Shown here piece after piece: positions 1-7,303 of a stretch of DNA of 36,560 bases. Position numbers and translations under genes: made by a program. The notes under the pieces were generated by a model that was not told the DNA's origin, ran no database searches, and saw only the letters and a list, made by a program, of their open reading frames with translations. The DNA is from Pseudoalteromonas rubra. GTDB lineage: Bacteria > Pseudomonadota > Gammaproteobacteria > Enterobacterales > Alteromonadaceae. Numbering within the stretch: position 1 is the stretch's first letter; each line of letters opens with the position of its first letter. The DNA lies in assembly GCF_000238295.3 (NCBI RefSeq), contig NZ_AHCD03000029.1, positions 1 through 36,560 of the forward strand, given 5' to 3'.

Positions 1-19
1 GCAATGCAGCGGGTTTTTT

Positions 20-91
20 GCGTTTGAAATTTAAAAAAGTGTCGATGAAGTTGTAGACAGAGCGGCGTTGTCTATTCATCCATGAAGCTGG
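20..91. repeat. Direct repeat, copy A (post-rRNA-type debris)
   Basis: About 71 bases starting gcgtttgaaatttaaaaaag and ending in ccatgaagctgg recur at 227-298 with only a few substitutions. Both copies sit directly after a T-rich terminator end. The pattern suggests repeated units downstream of an rRNA or other stable RNA operon; no protein is evident. Confidence 0.75.
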
Positions 92-156
92 GTCCCATCG
101 CGCATCCTTGCGCTCATCTCAATGAGCTGCGAAGCGTTGCTTCGGTCTCATTTCGT

Positions 157-190
157 CCATGTGAAAGTAGGACATTGCCAAGCTCCTAAT
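157..190 (+). rRNA. 5S rRNA 3'-end remnant (last ~34 nt only)
   Basis: The bases ccatgtgaaagtaggacatt followed by gccaagctcctaat look like the conserved 3' end of gammaproteobacterial 5S rRNA, and a strong terminator follows at once. Upstream of 157 the sequence no longer resembles 5S (the loop A-D regions are missing). This is therefore a truncated remnant or recombination scar, not a functional 5S gene. The match is by eye from memory of the 5S consensus. Confidence 0.5.
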
Positions 191-196
191 AAAAGA

Positions 197-226
197 AAGC
201 CCGATTCGAAAGAGTCGGGCTTTTTT
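197..226 (+). terminator. Rho-independent terminator after the 5S tail
   Basis: An 11-bp stem (197-207 with 212-222, one G-T pair) closed by a GAAA tetraloop is followed by a T run to 226. It is the typical end of an rRNA operon and supports reading 157-190 as a 5S tail. Confidence 0.8.
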
Positions 227-298
227 GCGTTTGAAATTTAAAAAAGTGTCGATGAAGCTGTAGACAGAATAGCGTTGTCTATTCATCCATGAAGCTGG
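227..298. repeat. Direct repeat, copy B
   Basis: This is the second copy of the 20-91 repeat; it starts inside the T run of the terminator at 197-226. The motif attcatccatgaa occurs a third time at about 400-412, so the whole 1-450 stretch looks like decayed tandem units. Confidence 0.75.
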
Positions 299-443
299 AT
301 AGGATGTTGGAATAGGCCTGCGTTCTCTAAAAAGGCTTATTTCACCTTGCGCAAAGTAAATGTACTCGCGTTGCTCGCTGTCATTGTACTTTGCACTTAA
401 TTCATCCATGAATCTCATCGACATTCGTACTTCCATGTACGTC

Positions 444-474
444 AAACCCGTTGCAGCAATGCTGCGGGTTTTTT
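444..474 (+). terminator. Terminator-like hairpin
   Basis: The bases aaacccg, then gcagc, an aat loop and gctgcgggttt form a stem with a small bulge, followed by a T run. The first 22 bases of the window are the right arm of a near-identical hairpin, so this terminator type also occurs just left of the window edge. Confidence 0.7.
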
Positions 475-810
475 GCTTTGTGCGATTTAAATAAGTTGTA
501 TAACTGCCCTATCACAAAGCCCACACCATCGTCATCCGTACTTTATGCGGGAACTGCTAACAGGCCATGCGGCGAGTTCAAATGGGACACCAATCTGACA
601 GTCACTATCAAGGTCTAATTAAATCACCTTTGTGTATGTCCATTCATGTAACCACGTATCCAGAGATCTCTTCTGGTGCACAGCACCGAAGTTTCTCAAT
701 AGTTAAGTAATACCTATATAGCGGCTCCATGCTTTGCGTTCATTAAGGTGCTCGCATTGCCCTGTATGCAATGACCCGTTATGATGAATGCTGGTTGTTG
801 AGCTTATGAG
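475..810. other. Intergenic stretch, nothing recognised
   Basis: I find no convincing ORF, RNA gene or repeat here. The short inverted match gcattgcc/atgcaatg near 755-773 is too weak to call. Confidence 0.5.
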
Positions 811-1002
811 TTGATTGTGTCCCTATACTTACTTGTCTTGTTTGTTATTTTTGCCCTATTTGGCTGCGCTTCTACTTACCTGGTGAAGTTTATTTATTGT
901 TATTGGGTAAAGAAGCAGATTGAGATCCGGTACGTATGGCGAGCATGCCTGTGTGCATTACTCATTATACCTATCTCTTTACTGAGTCAGTGGTTGGTAT
1001 AG
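811..1002 (+). CDS. Possible small two-TM membrane protein
   Basis: This 63-codon frame opens with TTG (811) or GTG (817); no ATG is available because the ATG at 806 hits a stop after two codons. The product would have a hydrophobic helix at residues 2-30, a short basic stretch (VKKQIEIR), and a second hydrophobic helix at about residues 43-61, giving a two-spanning inner-membrane topology. I recognise no family, there is no clear Shine-Dalgarno sequence, and length plus start codon leave real doubt. The hydrophobic pattern and a following hairpin at 1020-1055 favour a real gene slightly. Confidence 0.35.
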   Translation: MIVSLYLLVLFVIFALFGCASTYLVKFIYCYWVKKQIEIRYVWRACLCALLIIPISLLSQWLV

Positions 1003-1019
1003 TTGCACAGTGAGAAGGG

Positions 1020-1055
1020 TTACTGCCAGACAGCCGTTTAGCTTGCTGGCAGTAA
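1020..1055. terminator. Hairpin between convergent genes
   Basis: A perfect 10-bp stem, ttactgccag (1020-1029) with ctggcagtaa (1046-1055), lies between the plus-strand small ORF and the minus-strand lipoprotein gene. Neither side has a good T run, so it may be a weak bidirectional terminator. Confidence 0.45.
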
Positions 1056-1063
1056 AGCAGGGG

Positions 1064-1441
1064 TTATTTCAGCGTGATAGCCTGGCATTGGCTGTTAATA
1101 CAGAGTGCCTGAATTGGTAGCACCTGCTTACACACTTCGCTGGGTGGAGTTTGTTGGTTAATGGCGCGCTCTTTTTGGGTAATAGCGACGGCCATTTGCT
1201 CTACCTGAGTTTCATCAACGTTGCGAACCGAATAGACAACGTACTGGCTTGGGCCACCACAGGTTTGTCGCTCTCCTACTCCAATGACTTTACATTGAAA
1301 GCTCGCATCACAGCCTTTGTCTGCAACGAATTCTGCCAGCGCAAAGTCATCACCATTGCTTGCTGACTGCGCGGTCTGTGTGGCGCTACAGCCGCTGAGC
1401 AAGCCTGTCAGTAAAAACAGCGTCAAACACTGATACTTCAT
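1064..1441 (-). CDS. Small lipoprotein, paralogue of the next gene
   Basis: The 125-aa product starts with a classical lipoprotein signal, with lipobox LSGC and lipidated Cys18. The mature part has paired cysteines and the motif C-x(4)-QCKV, then TCGGPSQYVVYS, then two C-terminal cysteines. The same layout occurs in the upstream gene (1451-2020), so the two form a tandem duplicate pair sharing a CGGPS-Y core. A Shine-Dalgarno (aggga) lies before the ATG at 1441, and the 9-bp gap to the upstream stop indicates one transcript. The family is not recognised; the conserved cysteines suggest a disulfide-stabilised periplasmic domain anchored to a membrane. Confidence 0.85.
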   Translation of the reverse strand: MKYQCLTLFLLTGLLSGCSATQTAQSASNGDDFALAEFVADKGCDASFQCKVIGVGERQTCGGPSQYVVYSVRNVDETQVEQMAVAITQKERAINQQTPPSEVCKQVLPIQALCINSQCQAITLK

Positions 1442-1450
1442 CGAAAATCC

Positions 1451-2020
1451 CTAGTAGGTTGCCTGATTTGAATGCTCGAGTTTAACACATTTATTGTTAA
1501 CGCACTGAGTGGCTGGTGCGCTTAGGTGCTCGCAAATACTGATCATCCGGTTTTTGGCATTGTAGGTGGCTTCGGCGTGGGTCAGCTTATCTGCCAGTTC
1601 CTTCACTTTGTCGGGATCGGCCGTTTTTGTAGAAAAAATTACATAATCAGATGGGCCGCCACATGCGCGGCTGCCGACAGGCAGGACTTTGCACTGAGTG
1701 GTGGTATCACATTCTTTGTCTTTGGTAATAAACTTCAGATAGGCACGTTGATTCTTCAGGTCCGCTTCGCTGATAGCGTCTTTATCTATGTGCGCGACAG
1801 GTTCTTTTTCCATGACTTTGTCTGCTGGTGAAGGCTTACTGTGTCCAACATCATGGCGTACCGCTGCTTTTTTTTGCAGCTTGGCAGGTTCAACTGCACG
1901 CTGCTCTGCAGAGCCTTGTGGCGTGGTGACGGTTTCCTCGTTGTTTTGGGGTTCACTGTGTGAGGCGTTGCAGCCTGCAATGAATAACAAACTGCAAAGA
2001 GAGAGTTTAAACGCGTTCAT
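1451..2020 (-). CDS. Lipoprotein with CGGPS-Y domain
   Basis: The frame is open upstream to 2089, but the ATG at 2020 is chosen because an aggat ribosome-binding site precedes it and the protein then begins with a lipoprotein signal (lipobox IAGC, Cys17). This gives 189 aa. After the lipidated Cys comes a low-complexity, charged linker of about 80 residues. The C-terminal domain matches the downstream paralogue: C-x(5)-QCKVLPVG, ACGGPSDYVIFS, and a C-x(n)-C-x(5)-C ending. The longer linker would let this copy reach further from the membrane. Function unknown. Confidence 0.85.
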   Translation of the reverse strand: MNAFKLSLCSLLFIAGCNASHSEPQNNEETVTTPQGSAEQRAVEPAKLQKKAAVRHDVGHSKPSPADKVMEKEPVAHIDKDAISEADLKNQRAYLKFITKDKECDTTTQCKVLPVGSRACGGPSDYVIFSTKTADPDKVKELADKLTHAEATYNAKNRMISICEHLSAPATQCVNNKCVKLEHSNQATY

Positions 2021-2078
2021 ATTTGATCCTGTTAATTTTTTATCCAGTGTGCCGCGCTTTTTCTCCAGATACAAGAGG

Positions 2079-2105
2079 TCACGCGCCATAATAACAGGCG
2101 CGTGA
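2079..2105. terminator. Hairpin between fumC and the lipoprotein genes
   Basis: A perfect 9-bp GC-rich stem (tcacgcgcc 2079-2087 with ggcgcgtga 2097-2105) with a 9-nt AT loop lies just past the fumC stop. On the minus strand no T run follows, so it could be a partial terminator or an mRNA 3'-end stabiliser rather than a full stop. Confidence 0.4.
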
Positions 2106-2110
2106 TTTGC

Positions 2111-3487
2111 TTACAGGCCCCCGAGCGTGAGTTTCTGCGGGTCGAGTAATTCACGCAGTTGGGTTTCGCTTAGATCGGTGTGCTCTGCGGCGACTTCGAT
2201 GATGGGTCGACCTTGCTGATAGGCTTGCTTGGCAATAAATGCTGCTTTCTCGTACCCGATCACCGGATTCAATGCTGTGACGAGGATCGGGTTACGGGTT
2301 AGCGCCTGTTGCAGGCTGGATTCATTGACCTTGAAAGTGGCAATGGCTTTGTCGGCAAGCAGCCGGGACATATTGGCCAGTAACTCGATACTTTGCAGGA
2401 TATTGTAGGCAATGACTGGCAGCATAACGTTAAGTTCGAAGTTACCCGACTGACCTGCTACTGTGATGGTCGCATCATTGCCAATGACCTGAGCACTGAC
2501 CATCGCAGCGGCTTCCGGGATCACCGGGTTGACCTTACCTGGCATGATAGACGAACCCGGTTGCAATGCCTGTAACTCTATTTCGCTCAATCCCGCCAGC
2601 GGGCCCGAATTCATCCAGCGCAGATCGTTTGCGATTTTCATATTCGCCACGGCCAGTGTTTTTAACTGACCCGACAACGCCACAACGGCATCTTGTGAGC
2701 CAATGTTATAGAAAAAGTTTTTACTTGGGGTGAAGCGGATCCCAACATTACTGCTTAAATGGCTGTTAAACGTCGCCGCGAAACGCGTATCTGCGTTCAC
2801 GCCAGTACCAACTGCGGTGCCGCCCTGGCCAAGCTCATAGATCTTTTCTAGTGCCTGTACAATGCCCTCACAGGCAGAGTCGATCTGATGCTGCCAGCCA
2901 CTGAGTGTTTGTGCAAAGGTAACTGGCATAGCGTCCATTAAGTGAGTGCGGCCTGTTTTAACCAAATGACCGACTTCTTTACTTTTGCGTTCAATGGTCT
3001 GAGACAGGTGTTTAAGTGCTGGCAGTAGTTCGTATACAGCGAGTATGGCACTGCTGACATGAATCGCAGTGGGTATCACATCATTGGAGCTTTGCCCCAT
3101 ATTAACATGATCATTGGGATGAACCGGCTCGCCGCTGAGCTGCGTAGCAAGAGAAGCGATGACTTCATTGGCATTCATGTTGGAGCTGGTGCCTGAACCA
3201 GTCTGGAATACGTCGACAGGAAACTGAGACAGGTGTTCCCCGTCAATGATCTGCTGACAAGCAGAGACGATGGCCTGAGCCTGGTGCGAAGGAAGGTGAC
3301 CCAGTTCTTGGTTTGATTCTGCGGCTGCTTGTTTGATATACGCCAGGGCACGAATAAAGCTACCGGGCAGTGTCAGGCCGCTGACGGGAAAATTATTGAT
3401 GGCCCGCTGAGTTTGCGCCTGATAAAGCGCATCTTGTGGTACGTCTAACACGCCCATGCTATCTGAAACTTGACGAAATTCGCTCAT
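2111..3487 (-). CDS. fumC: Fumarate hydratase class II
   Basis: The 458-aa product interconverts fumarate and (S)-malate in the TCA cycle in the cytoplasm. It shows the fumarase/aspartase superfamily features: TGSGTSSNMNANEV near residues 106-119, the GQSSNDVIPTA substrate loop, TGRTHLMDAMP with the conserved His182, and the family signature GSSIMPGKVNPV around residue 310. Length is normal for FumC (about 460). Class II fumarases have no Fe-S cluster, so they keep working when iron is short or oxidants are present. The gene follows the fagA-like gene by 8 bp behind a Fur-type operator, which fits an iron-starvation isoform. No frameshift or missing residue is seen. Confidence 0.97.
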   Translation of the reverse strand: MSEFRQVSDSMGVLDVPQDALYQAQTQRAINNFPVSGLTLPGSFIRALAYIKQAAAESNQELGHLPSHQAQAIVSACQQIIDGEHLSQFPVDVFQTGSGTSSNMNANEVIASLATQLSGEPVHPNDHVNMGQSSNDVIPTAIHVSSAILAVYELLPALKHLSQTIERKSKEVGHLVKTGRTHLMDAMPVTFAQTLSGWQHQIDSACEGIVQALEKIYELGQGGTAVGTGVNADTRFAATFNSHLSSNVGIRFTPSKNFFYNIGSQDAVVALSGQLKTLAVANMKIANDLRWMNSGPLAGLSEIELQALQPGSSIMPGKVNPVIPEAAAMVSAQVIGNDATITVAGQSGNFELNVMLPVIAYNILQSIELLANMSRLLADKAIATFKVNESSLQQALTRNPILVTALNPVIGYEKAAFIAKQAYQQGRPIIEVAAEHTDLSETQLRELLDPQKLTLGGL

Positions 3488-3495
3488 AACAACTC

Positions 3496-3867
3496 CTAGC
3501 TGTACGGATTAAATTCATGGCTGATGATCCTGGCTTCCCGCTCAAGCAGGTAAAACTTGTGTAACCCTCTGCGCCTGGCTTTGTAATAGCGTTTTAGGGC
3601 AAGCAGGGGTTTATAAATTTGCTCCAGACATTGTTGTCTGATGCAGGTATGAACCAGAGGATCAGCAATGTGGTTAAGTAGCTCAAAGAATACTCGTCTG
3701 AGGTATAGCTCCTGTAACAACGCACAGGATTGTCGCTCATACCATTTTGCTAACTCGCAGCCAGTGCTTATGAACTCTGCAACTTGTTGTGGTGCATCAA
3801 GATGAGGGCGTGTGCAGTGCGCGTTGAGATGCGGCTTAAAATTAATAAGCGCAAGCGGTGTTAGCAT
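3496..3867 (-). CDS. FagA-like small protein of the Fur-regulated fumC operon
   Basis: This is a 123-aa, Arg/His/Cys-rich, probably helical soluble protein with no signal peptide and no domain I recognise. It lies between a strong Fur-type operator and fumC, 8 bp before the fumC start, so the two are co-transcribed. In Pseudomonas aeruginosa the order fagA-fumC-orfX-sodA is known behind a Fur box, and FagA is a protein of about this size at exactly this position; that is the basis for the call. I could not compare the sequences, so homology is inferred from position. The start at 3867 has an upstream aagga Shine-Dalgarno. No sodA follows here. Confidence 0.7.
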   Translation of the reverse strand: MLTPLALINFKPHLNAHCTRPHLDAPQQVAEFISTGCELAKWYERQSCALLQELYLRRVFFELLNHIADPLVHTCIRQQCLEQIYKPLLALKRYYKARRRGLHKFYLLEREARIISHEFNPYS

Positions 3868-3877
3868 AGTGGAATAT

Positions 3878-3916
3878 CCTTTAGTGTAACGATAATAATT
3901 ATCATTACACTAAAGG
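3878..3916. promoter_or_regulatory. Fur-type operator (39-bp near-perfect palindrome)
   Basis: The core gataat-a-attatc (3891-3903) is the 6-1-6 arrangement of a Fur box. The symmetry continues outward through gtgtaa/ttacac and cctttag/ctaaagg, giving 39 bp with a single mismatched pair (3890/3904). It ends 11 bp upstream of the fagA-like start codon and overlaps the likely promoter, so iron-loaded Fur would block transcription of fagA-fumC. It may also affect the gene starting further right on the same strand. Confidence 0.85.
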
Positions 3917-3959
3917 GCGAGGTAAGCAAGCCCAGATTGTTGTGCGGGCATTTAATTGC

Positions 3960-4136
3960 TTAGTTGTAACCAAGTAGAAATTGCTGAGAGGTCTTTTCTC
4001 GTTCTTGCTCCGGGCTGGTCAGGATGTTGGCAACTTCCTGACAGTAGTCCTGGCTTTCCAGTAGATTGGGTTCCGCTTCCGTGTCGATCAGACCACGGCT
4101 TTGTAACGGGGTTTGAGAGAGATCTGAGGTTGTCAT
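3960..4136 (-). CDS. Small hypothetical protein (58 aa)
   Basis: An upstream TTG at 4148 would extend the frame, but that TTG is part of the Shine-Dalgarno (ttggag) placed 6 nt before the ATG at 4136, so 4136 is the start. The product is acidic and hydrophilic, without signal or membrane segment, and no family is recognised. Its well-placed ribosome-binding site and its position between a Fur operator and a divergent methyltransferase gene make it a plausible real gene. Confidence 0.55.
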   Translation of the reverse strand: MTTSDLSQTPLQSRGLIDTEAEPNLLESQDYCQEVANILTSPEQEREKTSQQFLLGYN

Positions 4137-4306
4137 AATGTGCTCCAAGCGTTAAGTGGAAATTTCAGTATAGACAATGCATGCTTTATACCAAGGATAA
4201 AAGCGTATATTTTTTATATGTTTAAGGTTATGCAATCCAAAATGACTTGCATTTTAATGGCAGGGTTGCCTCAATAGAGCGCAAAATTGGATCACAGAGG
4301 TGCAAT

Positions 4307-4900
4307 ATGGACAAACCTTTCTCACAAGCCTGCGAAAATAACAAACGACCGATACTGGAAAAAATACGACCCTACGTCACTGAGGTGACGTCTGTGCTGG
4401 AAATAGGCTCCGGTACGGGTCAGCATGCTGCTTTTTTTGCCAGGGCGCTGCCTCATGTAGTCTGGCAGTGCAGCGATCTGGCGGTGAACCACGCCGGGAT
4501 CCAAATGTGGTGTGAAGACAGTGGCGCGACGAACTTGCCTGCGCCGTTGACCCTCGATTTGTCATCAACGCCCTGGCCGGTCCCGCTGGTGCCCGCGATT
4601 TATACGGCGAATACCTTACATATCGTGTCTGAAGCCCTGGTCGAAGCTTTCTTTGCGGGAGTCACACAACATTTGGCACCGGGTGGATTACTGATGATAT
4701 ATGGACCTTTCAATTATCATGGTCAATTTACTTCGGCGAGCAACCAGGAGTTTGATGCGTTTTTACGTAGTCGTAACCCGCACAGTGGGATCCGCGATAT
4801 CGAATGGATCTGCTCGCTGGCCAACAATGCCGCACTGACGCTACAAGAGGACTATGCGATGCCAGCGAACAACCGTTTACTGATCTTTAAACGGCAGTAA
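4307..4900 (+). CDS. DUF938-type SAM-dependent methyltransferase
   Basis: The 197-aa protein has class I methyltransferase motif I (VLEIGSGTGQH, residues 30-40), an acidic residue in CSDL at the end of strand 2, and the APGGLLMIYGPFNYHG segment typical of the DUF938 group. Start 4307 is chosen over an in-frame ATG at 4247 because agagg lies 6 nt upstream and the family starts with the motif (M)DKPFSQACENNKxPIL. The natural substrate of DUF938 proteins is not established. The 3' end overlaps the convergent DUF482 gene by 24 bp. Confidence 0.88.
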   Translation: MDKPFSQACENNKRPILEKIRPYVTEVTSVLEIGSGTGQHAAFFARALPHVVWQCSDLAVNHAGIQMWCEDSGATNLPAPLTLDLSSTPWPVPLVPAIYTANTLHIVSEALVEAFFAGVTQHLAPGGLLMIYGPFNYHGQFTSASNQEFDAFLRSRNPHSGIRDIEWICSLANNAALTLQEDYAMPANNRLLIFKRQ

Positions 4901-6004
4901 TTCTGCACACTGACTCAGGTAATCGGCCATATGGACTCGTTCACGGGCCAGATAGTCGCTGATTGCCGAGGCAAAGTCAGGATGCCGAATATGATGATAA
5001 GAGTAAGTGAAGACAGGCTCGAATCCGCGCGCCAGTTTATGCTCGCCTTGTGCACCTGCATCAAAGCGCGTCAATTCGTGGCGAATGGCATACTCGATGC
5101 CCTGGTAATAGCACAACTCGAAGTGTAAATGCGTGTGGCTCTGTAGCGCGCCCCAGTATCGTCCGTATAGCGTATGCTGATCATACAAATACAGGCTTGC
5201 TGCCACGATTTCTCCCTGCTGGAATGCGCATACAATCGCAATCTGATCGCTCATGGTGTCACAGATCTGTCGGAAGAACGCCTCGTTCAGGTAACCCTGG
5301 TGTCCAGAGCGTTTCAGATAGGTTGTGGCATAGCACAGATAGAAAGCTTGTCGTATCTCATCGGTGATCTCTGCGCCCTGGTACCAGCGAATGGTTAATG
5401 CCTGACTGATGACGGTTTTTCGTTCTTTCTTGATGGCTTTGCGTTTGCGAGAGGTCAGCGCGTTAAGAAAGTCGTCAAAGTGCCTGTAGTGCTGATTTTT
5501 CCAGTGAAACTGGACTCCATGGCGTTCCATCAGCGACTGTTTTTGCAAGCTGGCCCGGTGTGCCGGAAAGTTGATATGCCATCCCGACCAGTGCTGATTT
5601 TGTGCTTCCTGGTGCAGGGCCTGTGTAACATAGTCATACAAAGCATCTGAGAGCGGTTCATCAGATAGCACTCGACTACCCACCACAGGCGTAAAGGGAA
5701 TGGCACAGATCCATTTAGGATAGTAGGCAAGCTGATGACGCTCGTATGCTTCAGCCCAGGCCCAGTCAAAAACATACTCACCATAAGAATGGAGTTTGAT
5801 ATAGCCAGGCAGGAGTGCCACCAGTTTACTGTCACGGTATACCAGTAAATGATAGGGTAGCCAGCCCGTGTCTTCGCCCACACAGCCACTCAATTCCAGC
5901 GCTTCGAGCCACTGAATGCTGCTAAATGGAGATTGGCCTGACAGCGTCGCTCGTTCGAGCTGTGTGAGGGTGGACAGGCCAGTAAGAAAGCGATGTTGAT
6001 ACAT
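4877..6004 (-). CDS. DUF482 / FemAB-like GNAT-fold protein
   Basis: This 375-aa protein has the features of the DUF482 (FemAB_like) family: an N-terminal PFSSIQWLEALE segment, a central FDWAWAEAYERH, SRKRKAIKKERK in the middle, and a C-terminal FDAGAQGEHKLARGFEP. Members have tandem GNAT folds like those of Fem peptidyltransferases that add amino acids to cell-wall precursors, but the reaction of DUF482 proteins is not established. It is the last gene of a minus-strand operon, 3 bp after the hydrolase stop. Length is normal for the family. Cytoplasmic; no signal peptide. Confidence 0.88.
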   Translation of the reverse strand: MYQHRFLTGLSTLTQLERATLSGQSPFSSIQWLEALELSGCVGEDTGWLPYHLLVYRDSKLVALLPGYIKLHSYGEYVFDWAWAEAYERHQLAYYPKWICAIPFTPVVGSRVLSDEPLSDALYDYVTQALHQEAQNQHWSGWHINFPAHRASLQKQSLMERHGVQFHWKNQHYRHFDDFLNALTSRKRKAIKKERKTVISQALTIRWYQGAEITDEIRQAFYLCYATTYLKRSGHQGYLNEAFFRQICDTMSDQIAIVCAFQQGEIVAASLYLYDQHTLYGRYWGALQSHTHLHFELCYYQGIEYAIRHELTRFDAGAQGEHKLARGFEPVFTYSYHHIRHPDFASAISDYLARERVHMADYLSQCAELLPFKDQ

Positions 6005-6007
6005 AGT

Positions 6008-7303
6008 TTACTGCATTGCCTTGCCTAAAAACTCAACCAGCTGAGTGGTCATAGGATCATAATCCGGATTAAAAGAGACTCTGATCAGCGGCGTATGCTC
6101 AGCGAGATTTGCCTGACTACGCTCACCAAAATGCGGTGTATCTGTGGTTTTGCAATGGGTAAAAGCGCGGGTGTCGTCCAGGTAAGCATCACAGTTTCGA
6201 AACACCCCGGTTTTGCCATAGTAAGGGTGCTCAGGTGGATTCAAAAAGCCAATGTGTGACATATCAATCACGCCGTCCAGCGTTGAGACTTCAGTGATAT
6301 CGATAGACTCTGGCAGTGCGGTGAGCGCATCGGGTGCGTAGACTCGCAGTGCCAGCGGCGCTGTGCGTGCCTGTGCCCAGCGTGATAAAAGCTGATAAGT
6401 GACCTGACTATTAATCGTGGCATCGACATCGCTGGCAATCACCAGTGTTGGCAAGGAAGCCGGTAAACTGGCTTCACGCATGTCTGCCATAGCTTGCTCC
6501 ACCAGGGTGACTGCATGCAATGGAAATGACTCATACTTTGCCAGGTCCAGATCGGCTGCTTTATCCACCCAGTCAACCCAGGGGAGCCAGTCCAGCCATT
6601 TGGCCAGCCAGGCTTTCTCGCTGTGGCTCTGTGTTGCGGGTGCGACCAGTACCAGGGCGGCTAAATTATCAGGCCGACGAGCAGCAATTTCTGTGGTTGC
6701 CAGCGCGGCACCGGTTGAATAGCCCAGCACAGCAAAGTCGCTGTAATCACTGGCTGTACGCGAAATGGCATAGCGGACATGCTGTTGCCAGTCGCGGTAG
6801 TCTGTTTCTTTGAGGTCGCTGGCTGCTGTACCATGGCCGGGCAAAAGCATGGTTCTCACGTCATAACCCTGTGCATACAGATCTGCGGCCAGGGTATGAA
6901 AGGTAAAAGGCGAATCGGTCAGGCCGTGGATCAGTAATACCGCTTTTTGGTTGTTTGGGTGCGTTAACTCAAACGGGGCGACGTAATCTGCGACCTGGGT
7001 TGGCTGACTGGGCAGCAGTGCAGAGACTTTGGTTGCCAGCTCACAGGGAAGCCTTGCTTTGGGGTTGCGGGCAAAGATCAGTGCCTGCGTTGCGCGGATA
7101 TATGCTGAGTATGACTGCGCCTCGGGAATGTCCAGGACCGCCTCCCCGACGTCGTTAGCAAAGCGATAGCTGCCCAGCTGTGCATCAGACTGATAGCGAG
7201 CCAGATCGGTCACCAAATCCTGGCACGTTTGCGCCTGTACTGGCATGACCGCCAGTTGACTCAGAGCGGCCAGAAGAGAAACTAACAATCCTTTTTTCAT
7301 CAT
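6008..7303 (-). CDS. Exported alpha/beta hydrolase (lipase/esterase-like)
   Basis: The protein has a Sec signal (MMKKGLLVSL through VQAQ) and an alpha/beta-hydrolase core: oxyanion strand LLIHGLTDSP (about 124-133), GHG (156-158), nucleophile elbow GYSTG with Ser196, and late Asp (SDVDATINSQ) and His (DMSHIGFLNP) candidates. Start 7303 is chosen because its ATG overlaps the upstream kinase stop as ATGA, suggesting translational coupling; an in-frame ATG at 7327 would add 8 residues. The pattern fits a monoacylglycerol-lipase-like periplasmic or secreted esterase; the substrate is unknown. It lies between the sensor kinase and the DUF482 gene. Confidence 0.85.
   Translation of the reverse strand: MMKKGLLVSLLAALSQLAVMPVQAQTCQDLVTDLARYQSDAQLGSYRFANDVGEAVLDIPEAQSYSAYIRATQALIFARNPKARLPCELATKVSALLPSQPTQVADYVAPFELTHPNNQKAVLLIHGLTDSPFTFHTLAADLYAQGYDVRTMLLPGHGTAASDLKETDYRDWQQHVRYAISRTASDYSDFAVLGYSTGAALATTEIAARRPDNLAALVLVAPATQSHSEKAWLAKWLDWLPWVDWVDKAADLDLAKYESFPLHAVTLVEQAMADMREASLPASLPTLVIASDVDATINSQVTYQLLSRWAQARTAPLALRVYAPDALTALPESIDITEVSTLDGVIDMSHIGFLNPPEHPYYGKTGVFRNCDAYLDDTRAFTHCKTTDTPHFGERSQANLAEHTPLIRVSFNPDYDPMTTQLVEFLGKAMQ

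Noticed and set aside
119..445. 108-codon minus-strand ORF across the repeat/5S region
   Set aside because: It reads through a 5S tail, a terminator and a direct repeat, and has no plausible domain or ribosome-binding site.
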